From Undibacterium paludis (GTDB lineage Bacteria > Pseudomonadota > Gammaproteobacteria > Burkholderiales > Burkholderiaceae_D), in NCBI RefSeq assembly GCF_022568815.1, contig NZ_JAKZHX010000016.1:78767-142766 (forward strand): a stretch of DNA of 64,000 bases. Direction: 5' to 3'. Below are positions 18,563 to 27,198 of this stretch, in pieces. The notes below the pieces were generated by a model. That model had not been told where the DNA came from. It worked only from the letters and a program-made list of their open reading frames with translations, and made no database searches. The first letter of the stretch is position 1. Each line of letters opens with the position of its first letter. The position numbers were made by a program, and so were the translations under genes.

Positions 18563-18595
18563 GTAAAAATGGGCACGCTGCGTGCCCATTTTTAC
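18563..18595. terminator. Perfect-palindrome terminator
   Basis: A 15-bp perfect stem runs from GTAAAAATGGGCACG (18563-18577) to its complement (18581-18595) around CTG. A on one side and T on the other make it active in both directions; it follows the Cache gene. Confidence 0.9.
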
Positions 18596-18654
18596 GTTCA
18601 AGGCCAGATCAAGAAATGATCCGGTACTGTAGCCACCAAGTTAAAAATTCAGTT

Positions 18655-18690
18655 CCATATAGCCTCCCTATATAGCCTCCCTATACAGCC
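18655..18690 (+). repeat. Short tandem repeat
   Basis: The 14-base unit ATATAGCCTCCCT occurs twice in a row, followed by a degenerate third copy (ATACAGCCCCCT). It lies in the 392-bp gap (18506-18897) before the GGDEF-EAL gene. The remainder of that gap shows only the terminator at 18563 and the ribosome site AAGGAG before 18898. Confidence 0.6.
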
Positions 18691-18897
18691 CCCTACCCAG
18701 CACCTCATCCAGCGCCCTGCCAGTACATCCAGTTTGTGTACGATATCGTACAGACCGCGAGCTTGTCCTCCGGTAATTTTTACCTACCAACTCAGCTATC
18801 ACTGCGCTGCAAGATTGATGCAATCACAAAGTCCAGGGTGTTGTGCTGGTCATCTGCATCTTATTGCAACTACTCCGCCTGACAAGGAGCAATCCTC

Positions 18898-21015
18898 ATG
18901 ACTTACCGTATACTGATTATTACCGGTGACATAGCTGATGGCACGACACTGGCAGAAACACTGTGCACAGCCAAAGACCAACATTACAAGGTCGATATAG
19001 CCTGGCAGCTGGCTGACGCCATCCAGCGTCTGCAAGGAACACATATGGACGCCATACTGGTCAACCTGGCACTGCCGGATAGTCAGGGGCTGGCGACTCT
19101 CAATGCACTGACTTCTGCAGCGCCACAAATCCCCATCGTGACCTTGTGTGGTAACGACGACGCTCTGGCCATCGAAGCCCTGCGTTACGGCGCCCAGGGA
19201 TATCTGTTCAAGGAACACTACAGCAGTTACCTGGTCTCACAATCATTGCGCCAGATTTTGCGTCATAAAGTTCTCGATGAATCGGCCTACAGGGAAAAAG
19301 CACGCGCAGAAATAACGCTCAACTCCATCAGCGATGCCGTGATAGGCACGGACATGGCAGGCAATGTCGACTACCTCAATGTGGCGGCTGAGCATATAAC
19401 CCAATGGACCAGGGATGAAGCACGTGGCCACCCTATCAGCGTTGTCATGCCCCTGATTCACAGCGATACGCGCGAGCCAAAACCGAATCCGGTTGAACTG
19501 GTCCTGCAACAGGACAAGGCCACTACACTGACACCAGGGACCATACTGCTGCGGCGCAATGGCAGCGAAGTCGCCATAGAGGATTCAACCGCGCCCATCC
19601 ATGATTCTAGCGGGAGGATTGCCGGCGCCGTCATGGTATTCCATGACGTCACGGCAACCCAGGCCATGGCGCAGAAAATGGCTTACCTTGCGCAGCATGA
19701 CTTCCTGACTGATCTGCCTAATCGTGTCCTGCTCAATGACAGGATAGAGCAGGCTATCAGCCTGGCAAGACGCAACGATACCCAGGTGGCCGTGCTCTTT
19801 CTTGATCTCGACAACTTCAAACACATCAATGACTCATTGGGTCATGCAACCGGTGACAAACTGCTGCAGTCAGTGGCAGAACGTCTCAGTGCCTGTGTGC
19901 GTCATTCAGACACGGTCAGTCGTCAGGGCGGTGATGAATTCGTGATACTGGTGACGGAAGAAAAATCGGCAGAAAAGGCAGCAGTCGTCGCCGACAAGAT
20001 ATTGAGTTCACTGGCTGAGCCGCACAAAATAGCCAAGAATGACTTGCATATCACCACCAGCATAGGGATCAGCCTTTACCCGGCAGACGGGCAGGATGCC
20101 GGGACCCTGATCAAAAATGCCGACACCGCAATGTACCAGGCCAAGGAAAAAGGGCGCAACAATTACCAGTTTTTCAAACCCGAGATGAACGTACGTGCGG
20201 TAGAGAGACAGATCATAGAAGCCAATCTGCGACTGGCCCTGGTCAGAAAAGAATTCGTACTGCACTACCAACCCAAGATCAATCTGACGACCAACGACAT
20301 CACCGGTGCTGAAGCACTCTTGCGCTGGTCACATCCCGAATGGGGCCTGGTATCACCGGTACGCTTCATTACCATCGCGGAGGAATGCGGTGTCATCATC
20401 CCCATAGGCCGCTGGGTGCTGCAGGAAGCATGCGCGCAAACCAGACGCTGGCAGGATGAAGGCCTGAAAATAGATTCCATCTCCGTCAATATTTCTGCCG
20501 TTGAATTTCGCCGCCAGGATTTTGTTGAAGCCGTACGCAGCATCCTGAACAAGACCGGCCTGGACGCACATTGCCTGCAACTTGAAATCACCGAAAGCGT
20601 CCTGATGCGTGATGCAGAAAACAGTATCGCCATACTCCAGCAATTGAAAGACATGGGTATACAACTGGCGGTCGATGATTTTGGCACCGGCTATTCCAGC
20701 CTGAGTTACCTGAATCAGTTCCCGATTGATGTCCTGAAAATCGACCAGTCATTTGTCAATGAGATAGGCGCCGGCAAGACCGATGGTGATGGCGCCATCG
20801 TCAGTGCTGTCATTGCAATGGGTAACAGCCTGAAACAAAAAGTCATCGCAGAAGGTGTAGAGAATCCAGGGCAGCTGCGTTTTTTGAAAGACCAGCAATG
20901 TGAAGAAGGACAAGGGTATATATTCGCCAGACCACTTGCGGCGGATCATTTCGCAAAAATGCTGCGGGTAAGAATTACGGCACATGCTCCAATACCCGTG
21001 TTGATGCCGGTTTGA
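18898..21015 (+). CDS. REC-like/PAS/GGDEF/EAL cyclic-di-GMP protein
   Basis: The 705-residue protein has four parts: a receiver-like domain (1-125), a PAS domain (about 135-250), GGDEF (about 265-425) and EAL (about 435-690). The receiver has Asn56 (ILVNLALPDS) where the phosphorylated Asp should be and lacks the N-terminal acidic pair, so it is probably not phosphorylated. GGDEF has an intact RQGGDEF site with an RHSD inhibitory site five residues before it. EAL has GAEALLRW and DDFGTGYSSLSYL. Both catalytic sites look sound, so it could make or break c-di-GMP. It is monocistronic with a terminator at 21025. Confidence 0.93.
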   Translation: MTYRILIITGDIADGTTLAETLCTAKDQHYKVDIAWQLADAIQRLQGTHMDAILVNLALPDSQGLATLNALTSAAPQIPIVTLCGNDDALAIEALRYGAQGYLFKEHYSSYLVSQSLRQILRHKVLDESAYREKARAEITLNSISDAVIGTDMAGNVDYLNVAAEHITQWTRDEARGHPISVVMPLIHSDTREPKPNPVELVLQQDKATTLTPGTILLRRNGSEVAIEDSTAPIHDSSGRIAGAVMVFHDVTATQAMAQKMAYLAQHDFLTDLPNRVLLNDRIEQAISLARRNDTQVAVLFLDLDNFKHINDSLGHATGDKLLQSVAERLSACVRHSDTVSRQGGDEFVILVTEEKSAEKAAVVADKILSSLAEPHKIAKNDLHITTSIGISLYPADGQDAGTLIKNADTAMYQAKEKGRNNYQFFKPEMNVRAVERQIIEANLRLALVRKEFVLHYQPKINLTTNDITGAEALLRWSHPEWGLVSPVRFITIAEECGVIIPIGRWVLQEACAQTRRWQDEGLKIDSISVNISAVEFRRQDFVEAVRSILNKTGLDAHCLQLEITESVLMRDAENSIAILQQLKDMGIQLAVDDFGTGYSSLSYLNQFPIDVLKIDQSFVNEIGAGKTDGDGAIVSAVIAMGNSLKQKVIAEGVENPGQLRFLKDQQCEEGQGYIFARPLAADHFAKMLRVRITAHAPIPVLMPV

Positions 21016-21024
21016 AGGCCTGAC

Positions 21025-21055
21025 AAAAAAAGGACATGCAAGCATGTCCTTTTTA
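21025..21055. terminator. Bidirectional terminator
   Basis: GGACATGC (21032-21039) pairs with GCATGTCC (21042-21049), with six A before and five T after. It separates the convergent GGDEF-EAL gene and the gcv operon. Confidence 0.9.
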
Positions 21056-21078
21056 CTTAAAGCCGGTGAATAAGAAAA

Positions 21079-23967
21079 TTATTCGTAATCACTGACAGGT
21101 ATGCAGGAACAGAACAGGTTACGGTCGCCATAGACATTGTCTGCACGACCAACCGGCGCCCAGTACTTCTGCTTGCGCAGCGAAGCTACCGGGTAGGCGG
21201 CGACTTCACGACTGTATGCATGAGGCCATTCATTGGCGACCAGCACTTCTGCCGTATGCGGTGCAAATTTCAGTGGATTGTCCTTGGCGTCAAATTCACC
21301 GCTGGCCACTTTGGCGATTTCTTCACGGATGCAGATCATGGCATCAATGAAGCGGTCAAGTTCGGCTTGTGATTCGCTTTCTGTCGGTTCTATCATCAAG
21401 GTGCCAGGCACAGGGAAGCTCATGGTCGGTGCGTGGAAGCCAAAGTCGATGAGGCGCTTGGCCACGTCTTCATTGCTAATGCCAGTGGCATCAGTCAATG
21501 GACGCAGGTCCAGGATGCACTCATGCGCGACCAGACCATCATGACCGCTGTACAGAACAGGATAATGCGGGGCCAGGCGCTTGGCGATGTAGTTGGCCGC
21601 CAGGATGGCGGTTTCTGTTGCGTCTTTCAGACCTTGTGCCCCCATCATGGCGATATACATCCAGGAGATAGGCAGGATGCTGGCAGAGCCGAAAGGTGCA
21701 GCACTGACGGCAGAAATGCCGTCTTCACCGCGTACGTAACCAGTTGATTTCTGGTTGGGCAGGAACTTCGCCAGATGTGCGCCAACTGCAACCGGACCTA
21801 CGCCTGGGCCGCCACCACCGTGAGGGATACAGAAAGTCTTGTGCAGGTTCAGGTGGCTGACGTCGCCACCGAACTTGCCAGGGGCTGCCACACCAACCAG
21901 TGCATTCATGTTGGCGCCGTCGACATACACCTGGCCACCGTGGCTATGCACGATGTCACACAATTGCTGTATGCCCTCTTCAAACACACCATGCGTGGAT
22001 GGATAGGTCACCATTACTGCTGCCAGATTGGCGCTGTGTTTTTCTGCCTTGGCTTTCAGGTCATCGAGATCAACGTTACCCTTGTCATCACAGGCAACCA
22101 CGACCACGTCCATGCCGACCATGCTGGCCGATGCCGGATTGGTACCGTGGGCAGAAGACGGGATCAGGCAGATGTTACGATGTGCTTCACCACGGGATGC
22201 ATGGTAAGCCTGGATCACCAGCAAGCCTGCATATTCACCTTGCGAACCGGCGTTCGGTTGCAGGGATACGGCGTCGTAACCGGTTGCTGCGCACAGCATG
22301 GCCTCAAGCTGGTCTATCATTTCACGATAACCGACGGTCTGGTCATCAGGGGCGAAAGGATGGATACTGGAAAACTCCGGCCAGGTCACGGGTATCATTT
22401 CGCTGGTGGCATTGAGTTTCATGGTGCAGGAACCCAGCGGTATCATGGTGCGGTCCAGCGCCAGGTCCTTGTCAGCCAGGCTGCGCAGGTAGCGCAGCAT
22501 TTCATGCTCGGAATGATAGCGATTGAAGGTCGGGTGCGTCAGGTAAGCCGTGCCACGGGTCAGTGCTGCCGGGTAGGCATCGTTGACGGCAGCTTCAATC
22601 GCAGCGAAGTCCAGCCGGCCAGTGGCACTGGTGGCCTTGGCGAAGATGCCCCACAGGGCTTCGATATCTGCACGGGTAACAGTCTCGTCCAGCGAAACAC
22701 CAACCTGGGTAGCACTGATTTTGCGCAAATTGTAGCCTGCTGCCTCGGCTGCCTGATGGCAGGCTGCCGCATCGGCAACATTGATCGTCAGGGTATCAAA
22801 ATAAGTACTGTTGACAATAGACAGACCCAGTTGCTTCAAGCCACCGGCCAGCACGCCTGTCAGGCGGTGCGTGCGCAAGGCGATCTGGCGCAAGCCAGCA
22901 GGGCCGTGGTACACGGCATACATGGAAGCAATGACAGCCAACAGAACCTGGGCAGTACAGATGTTGGATGTTGCTTTTTCACGGCGGATATGTTGCTCGC
23001 GTGTTTGCAGGGCCAGGCGATAAGCCTTGTTGCCTTGCGCATCAATGGTCACACCGACCAGACGGCCAGGCATGCTGCGTTTGAAGGCATCGCGCGTACC
23101 CATGTAACCGGCATGCGGGCCGCCAAAACCCAACGGCACACCAAAACGCTGACTGTTACCAACGACCACATCTGCGCCCCATTCACCAGGGGAAGCGATC
23201 AGGGTCAAGGCCAGCAGGTCAGCAGCAGCGATCACCATTGCGCCCTTGGCATGCATGGCGGCGGCATATTCGCGGTAGTCACGGATGGAACCATCTACAC
23301 CTGGGTATTGGAGCAGGACGCCGAAGCATTCATTGTCCAGCGCTTCTGTACCAGCGCAGCTGCGTACTTCTATGCCCAGCGGCTTGGCGCGGGTTTCGAT
23401 GATTTCACGGGTTTGTGGTAGTACGTCGTCAGCGACATAAAACACATTGGACTTGGATTTGCCAACGCGCTGTATCAGCGTCATGGCTTCGGCAGCTGCC
23501 GTACCTTCATCAAGCATGGATGCATTGGCGATGTCCATGCCAGTCAGGTCGGTAATGACCTGCTGGAAGTTCAGGATCGCTTCCAGACGGCCTTGCGAAA
23601 TTTCTGGCTGATAAGGTGTGTAAGCGGTATACCAGGCAGGGTTTTCAAAAATATTGCGCAGGATGACGCCAGGCGTGTGAGTATTGTAATAACCCTGACC
23701 GATCAGTGACTTCAGGACACGATTCTTGGATGCCAGGGCTTTCAGGGTAGCCAGTGCTTCCGTTTCGGATTTGGCTTCAGTGAACTGCGCCAGCGGCAAT
23801 ACGTCGTGACGGCGGATGTTTTCCGGGACGATGGCGTCAATCAGGGCATTGCGGTCGGCATAGCCCAGGGTTTTCAGCATGGCGGCCTGTTCAGCTTCAG
23901 ATGGGCCGATATGACGGGCGATGAAAGCATCGTGTGCTTCCAGTTGTGACAGTGAGGGACGGGTCAT
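21079..23967 (-). CDS. gcvP: Glycine dehydrogenase (decarboxylating), P protein
   Basis: The 962-residue protein is the long single-chain P protein. It decarboxylates glycine with pyridoxal phosphate and passes the aminomethyl group to lipoyl-GcvH. The PLP-binding Lys is residue 710 in HLNLHKTFCIPHGGGGPG. Other family blocks are FIARHIGPSEAEQAAMLKTLG at the N-terminus, ASMLDEGTAAAEAM, and SHEHEMLRYLRSL-like and PLGSCTMKLNATSEM segments. It is the last gene of gcvT-gcvH-gcvP, under a tandem glycine riboswitch, with a stem-loop in the 117-bp gap before it. Confidence 0.98.
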   Translation of the reverse strand: MTRPSLSQLEAHDAFIARHIGPSEAEQAAMLKTLGYADRNALIDAIVPENIRRHDVLPLAQFTEAKSETEALATLKALASKNRVLKSLIGQGYYNTHTPGVILRNIFENPAWYTAYTPYQPEISQGRLEAILNFQQVITDLTGMDIANASMLDEGTAAAEAMTLIQRVGKSKSNVFYVADDVLPQTREIIETRAKPLGIEVRSCAGTEALDNECFGVLLQYPGVDGSIRDYREYAAAMHAKGAMVIAAADLLALTLIASPGEWGADVVVGNSQRFGVPLGFGGPHAGYMGTRDAFKRSMPGRLVGVTIDAQGNKAYRLALQTREQHIRREKATSNICTAQVLLAVIASMYAVYHGPAGLRQIALRTHRLTGVLAGGLKQLGLSIVNSTYFDTLTINVADAAACHQAAEAAGYNLRKISATQVGVSLDETVTRADIEALWGIFAKATSATGRLDFAAIEAAVNDAYPAALTRGTAYLTHPTFNRYHSEHEMLRYLRSLADKDLALDRTMIPLGSCTMKLNATSEMIPVTWPEFSSIHPFAPDDQTVGYREMIDQLEAMLCAATGYDAVSLQPNAGSQGEYAGLLVIQAYHASRGEAHRNICLIPSSAHGTNPASASMVGMDVVVVACDDKGNVDLDDLKAKAEKHSANLAAVMVTYPSTHGVFEEGIQQLCDIVHSHGGQVYVDGANMNALVGVAAPGKFGGDVSHLNLHKTFCIPHGGGGPGVGPVAVGAHLAKFLPNQKSTGYVRGEDGISAVSAAPFGSASILPISWMYIAMMGAQGLKDATETAILAANYIAKRLAPHYPVLYSGHDGLVAHECILDLRPLTDATGISNEDVAKRLIDFGFHAPTMSFPVPGTLMIEPTESESQAELDRFIDAMICIREEIAKVASGEFDAKDNPLKFAPHTAEVLVANEWPHAYSREVAAYPVASLRKQKYWAPVGRADNVYGDRNLFCSCIPVSDYE

Positions 23968-24052
23968 GATATGTGCGGTGCGGGAGAATAAACTGGCCAG
24001 GCCACAGGCCGGGCAACAAAATCAAAAGACTGGAACAGGCTATAAACGCAAA

Positions 24053-24072
24053 GAGGTGGCACAGGCCACCTC
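24053..24072 (-). other. Stem-loop between gcvH and gcvP
   Basis: GAGGTGGC pairs perfectly with GCCACCTC around a four-base loop. It lies just after the gcvH stop with only a weak T-rich tail on the minus strand. It may be a partial terminator or an RNA-processing hairpin that lowers gcvP relative to gcvT and gcvH. Confidence 0.55.
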
Positions 24073-24084
24073 CGCGTAGATCAA

Positions 24085-24462
24085 TCAGGCTATGTTCTTG
24101 GCGTAAGCTTCTGCGCTCAACAGGCCGTCTACATCAGCGATGTTGGCAGGCTTGAGTTTGAACAGCCATGCAGCAAATGCGTCGGCATTGATGGATTCTG
24201 GCGCATCGGCCAGTTCTTCATTGATGGCAACTACTTCACCGGTCACTGGTGCATAGATGTCGCCCGCAGCCTTGACGGATTCAACCACGGCACAGTCCTT
24301 GCCTTTTTCCAGTGATGTGCCAACTTTTGGCAAATCAACAAACACGATGTCGCCCAGGGCGTCTTGTGCATAGGCCGTGATGCCGACGGTGATGGTGCCG
24401 TCTGCTTCGGTGCGCACCCACTCGTGGGATTCAGTGTATTTCAGGTCTGCTGGTACGTTCAT
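24085..24462 (-). CDS. gcvH: Glycine cleavage system H protein
   Basis: This 125-residue carrier protein has the lipoylation site Lys64 in VVESVKAAGDIYAPVTGEV. The N-terminus (KYTESHEWVRTEADGTITVGIT) is the family signature. GcvH shuttles the aminomethyl intermediate between GcvP, GcvT and lipoamide dehydrogenase in the cytoplasm. It lies between gcvT (67 bp upstream) and gcvP in the same operon. Confidence 0.98.
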   Translation of the reverse strand: MNVPADLKYTESHEWVRTEADGTITVGITAYAQDALGDIVFVDLPKVGTSLEKGKDCAVVESVKAAGDIYAPVTGEVVAINEELADAPESINADAFAAWLFKLKPANIADVDGLLSAEAYAKNIA

Positions 24463-24529
24463 GTTGGACTCCGGATAAATGTTATTTCAATAGAATGTTT
24501 AATTGTATTTTTTACAGACTGTCTTCTGA

Positions 24530-25660
24530 TCAGGCAACCAGGATCTTGCCGTTCCGCACGAAAGGCAATTTCACGACACTGGCAGCCAGTTGCTTGTCAC
24601 GTATCACGACATGGACAGTATCGCCGACAGTCACGCCCATAGGCAAGCGCGCCAGAGCAATCGCCTGTTGCATGGTGGGGCTGAATGTACCGCTGGTGAT
24701 TTCACCTTCACCCTGGGCGCAGACCACTTTCTGATGGGCGCGCAGGATACCGCCTTTTTCACGCAGGACCAGACCGAGGAACTGGGCATTCTGGCCTTTT
24801 TGCTGCAAGGCTTGTTTTCCGACAAAGTCACGCTCGCTGACCAAGTCAATGGTCCAGGCCAGACTGGCGTCGAGCGGGTTGACGCTTTCATCCATGTCCT
24901 GGCCGTACAGGTTCATGCCTGCTTCCAGACGCAGGGTGTCACGTGCGCCGAGGCCGGCAGGTTTAACGCCAGCAGCAGCCAGGGCATTCCATAATTCAGT
25001 CACGCGATCAGCAGAGACGGCGATTTCAAAGCCGTCTTCACCGGTATAGCCGGTGCGCGCCACCATGACTTCGCCAAAGGCAGTGTCAGCGACGATCACA
25101 GCATTGAAAGGTTTGATTTCTGCGCTTGCAGCTTTGGTTTCTGGCAGCACTTCCCAGGCTTTGGCACGGGCATTCGGGCCCTGCACTGCCACCAGGGCAA
25201 ATGCATTGGCGCCGTCACGGCGCTGGGTGATGGTCAGGCCGCTATTGGTCTCTGCATTGCGTGCCTGCATCCAGGCGATGTCTTTTTCTGCTGTGCCGGC
25301 GTTGACGACCAGGCGGAACCAGTTTTCATTGAAGAAATAGATGATGAGGTCGTCAATGACCGTGCCTTCAGGCTTCAACATGCAGGAGTACAGTGCCTTG
25401 CCGGCCACCTGCAACTTGTCGACATTATTGGCGACCAGGCCGCGCAAGAAACTGCGTACATTCTCGCCCTGCAGATCAACGACGCACATATGGGATACAT
25501 CAAACATGCCGCAATCGGTGCGCACTGCATGATGCTCTTCGATTTGGGAACCATAGTTGACAGGCATGTCCCAGCCGCCAAAATCAACCATTTTTGCGCC
25601 AGCCGCACGATGGGCTGCATTGAGGGGAGTTGCCTTGAGTGATGTCGCTGCTTGCGTCAT
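24530..25660 (-). CDS. gcvT: Aminomethyltransferase, T protein
   Basis: The 376-residue T protein moves the methylene group from lipoyl-GcvH to tetrahydrofolate and releases ammonia. Motifs include MVDFGGWDMPVNYGSQIEEHHAVR, GMFDVSHM and YTGEDGFEI with ARDTLRLEAGMNLYG. The length matches the family. It is the first gene after the riboswitch; GAGG stands eight bases before the ATG on the minus strand. Confidence 0.98.
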   Translation of the reverse strand: MTQAATSLKATPLNAAHRAAGAKMVDFGGWDMPVNYGSQIEEHHAVRTDCGMFDVSHMCVVDLQGENVRSFLRGLVANNVDKLQVAGKALYSCMLKPEGTVIDDLIIYFFNENWFRLVVNAGTAEKDIAWMQARNAETNSGLTITQRRDGANAFALVAVQGPNARAKAWEVLPETKAASAEIKPFNAVIVADTAFGEVMVARTGYTGEDGFEIAVSADRVTELWNALAAAGVKPAGLGARDTLRLEAGMNLYGQDMDESVNPLDASLAWTIDLVSERDFVGKQALQQKGQNAQFLGLVLREKGGILRAHQKVVCAQGEGEITSGTFSPTMQQAIALARLPMGVTVGDTVHVVIRDKQLAASVVKLPFVRNGKILVA

Positions 25661-25694
25661 GAATGCCTCATTACCGGGTTGAAGGGACGAACAA

Positions 25695-25727
25695 GCGCAT
25701 GTTGACGGGATGAATCGTCACATGCGC
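25695..25727 (-). promoter_or_regulatory. Hairpin in the riboswitch expression platform
   Basis: GCGCATG-T-TGACG pairs with CGTCA-CATGCGC, giving a 12-bp stem with one bulged base, between the second glycine aptamer and the gcvT ribosome site. No T-run follows on the minus strand, so control is more likely at translation than by termination. Confidence 0.6.
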
Positions 25728-25741
25728 TGAAATCGCATACC

Positions 25742-25955
25742 CCTCTGTCCTGGTACCTGAGAGATTACGGGGGCATTGTATGTTTGCTTTCCCGCGCGCA
25801 CCTTCGGTGGGTAGTCTGGCTCATTTCACATGTACGCCGCTACCACTCTCCAGAGTTGGGGCAACTTTTAACTACCCCGTCGATCGGTCCTTTTGCCTGA
25901 GAGTTTTTTGGGTATTAGCCCCTTCGGCGGCAACTTTCGTCGCTCTCTCCCGATC
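25742..25955 (-). ncRNA. Tandem glycine riboswitch
   Basis: On the minus strand two glycine aptamers lie in series. The first (about 25955-25873) contains GGGAGAGAGCGACGAAAG, CCGAAGGGG and ACTCTCAGGCAAAAGGAC. The second (about 25858-25742) contains CTGGAGAGTGG, ACCGAAGGTG and ATCTCTCAGGTACCAGGACAG. These are the hallmark conserved strings of the gcvT riboswitch class. Glycine binding normally turns on the gcv operon, so that glycine is broken down only when plentiful. The leader lies just below a TATAAT box at 25966. Confidence 0.96.
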
Positions 25956-25965
25956 AAGTAGCGCG

Positions 25966-25971
25966 ATTATA
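25966..25971 (-). promoter_or_regulatory. gcv operon -10 box
   Basis: A perfect TATAAT on the minus strand lies about ten bases before the first riboswitch aptamer, so transcription would begin at the riboswitch 5' end near 25958. The -35 region is weak, suggesting help from an activator. Confidence 0.55.
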
Positions 25972-26221
25972 TAAGGCTTGTCTGTGCTTGGATAGTTTGA
26001 CGCATAAATATTTATGCAAAAACGTATATCGGACCTGAACTGCTTGGCAGATTGATAAAAACCGACCTGCAAAATGCACCCAAACCATGTCTGACCCAAG
26101 CGGCAAAGAGTCCGAAGAAGCATCAGCACGTTAAAACGTTGCAAGTTAACAACGTTTCAATCATTTCAAAATTTCGGGAATATGCTGGCTCAGACAGGCT
26201 TGCAAAGCCAAGGAAAGGACA

Positions 26222-27049
26222 TCAGCGCAGCTGCAGGAACTTTTGTATCGTCGCCAGAACTTGCTTGCGCGACAATGGTTTGGTCAGAAAACCCTCGCAG
26301 CCGACCTGCTGGGCCAGGGGCTGTTTATAGACAAAACTCTTGTCGACCAGAAAAATCACGGTCGCCCTGCGGTCCGTGTTCTGTTTTTTCAACTCACCGC
26401 ATAGGCGATAAGGGTCGATATCTGGCGTGGAAGTATTAATCATCGTCATGGCGTGACGATTATTTTTGTCCAGCATCAAGGCGCTGCGCTCATCCGTTGC
26501 CAGCGTCACGGTAATGCCATATTTATCCATGATCATGGCCACATATTCACGGAAGCGCATGTCCTTGTCGACGATCATGATGCCGCCACGGGGAATATTG
26601 GGCCGGCGCATCTTCTGGTATTCAGCCGGGTCAGTCAGGTCCATGTCCAGGCGTTCACGACGACGACGCTCGGGCACCGCCACCTCGCTAAAGGCAGCCA
26701 GGGTGGTCAGCAAGAGCTGGCGCCTGTCTATCAGCTCATCAAGCACATCGAACAGCTTACGCCAGCGTATCGGGCGCGGCATGGAAGGATAATTAAGGTT
26801 GACTTCGGTCTTACCAATAAGCAATACTGGCTGCGCGCCACCCAGGTTCAGGTCGGACAGGGTTGCCAGGGCCTTTAAATCTTCCGCATTGACAATATGT
26901 ATGTCAGCATCTTGTAGACTACCGGTTTTTAATACCAGATAGCGATAGCCCTTCTCGCGCAGCACGGCAAGAACGGTTGAAAAGGTTTCTTCCTCTTTTG
27001 GGGAAAATCCAAGCAGTCGGATCGCGATCGTTGGAGTTTTTGTTGGCAT
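26222..27049 (-). CDS. Receiver-like protein with degenerate phosphorylation site
   Basis: This 275-residue protein has no DNA-binding or enzymatic output domain. Residues 155-272 form a receiver: GIMIVDKDMRFREYV, then MTMINTSTPD with Asn205 where the phospho-acceptor Asp should be, and GFLTKPLSRKQV with the conserved Lys. The first 120 residues may be a second, more worn receiver-like fold (IHIVNAEDLKAL, VLLIGKTEV). It may act as a scaffold or docking protein rather than a phosphorelay switch. It is divergent from parE, with a duplicated dyad in the shared spacer. Confidence 0.75.
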   Translation of the reverse strand: MPTKTPTIAIRLLGFSPKEEETFSTVLAVLREKGYRYLVLKTGSLQDADIHIVNAEDLKALATLSDLNLGGAQPVLLIGKTEVNLNYPSMPRPIRWRKLFDVLDELIDRRQLLLTTLAAFSEVAVPERRRRERLDMDLTDPAEYQKMRRPNIPRGGIMIVDKDMRFREYVAMIMDKYGITVTLATDERSALMLDKNNRHAMTMINTSTPDIDPYRLCGELKKQNTDRRATVIFLVDKSFVYKQPLAQQVGCEGFLTKPLSRKQVLATIQKFLQLR

Positions 27050-27065
27050 CGTTTTTCCATCTACA

Positions 27066-27103
27066 CATTGCAGCTACAATCATTGCAGCTACAATAGCTG
27101 CAA
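27066..27103. repeat. Tandem 15-bp duplication with inverted repeat
   Basis: CATTGCAGCTACAAT occurs twice without a gap (27066-27080, 27081-27095). The second copy joins the following bases to make a perfect dyad, TTGCAGCTA-CAA-TAGCTGCAA (27083-27103). It lies in the 149-bp spacer between the divergent receiver-like gene and parE, so it may be a regulator binding site. Confidence 0.75.
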
Positions 27104-27198
27104 AAACGCTGCAAGAATACAGCCTAATTCTGCCAGTCCCGCAAAAAAATTGCAAAACATCATCAAAAAATTAACCAAAACAACAGATTTTCATTCGC

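Noticed and set aside
18655..18690. Tandem AGCCTCCCT repeat considered as a CRISPR or iteron set
   Set aside because: Only two full copies without spacers and no replication gene nearby.
21775..23421. Long open frame of 548 codons on the plus strand
   Set aside because: It lies fully antisense to gcvP, and its Cys/His/Gln-rich translation resembles no protein family. It follows from the codon bias of gcvP.
25780..25974. Open frame inside the riboswitch region
   Set aside because: The DNA is fully explained by two glycine aptamers on the opposite strand.
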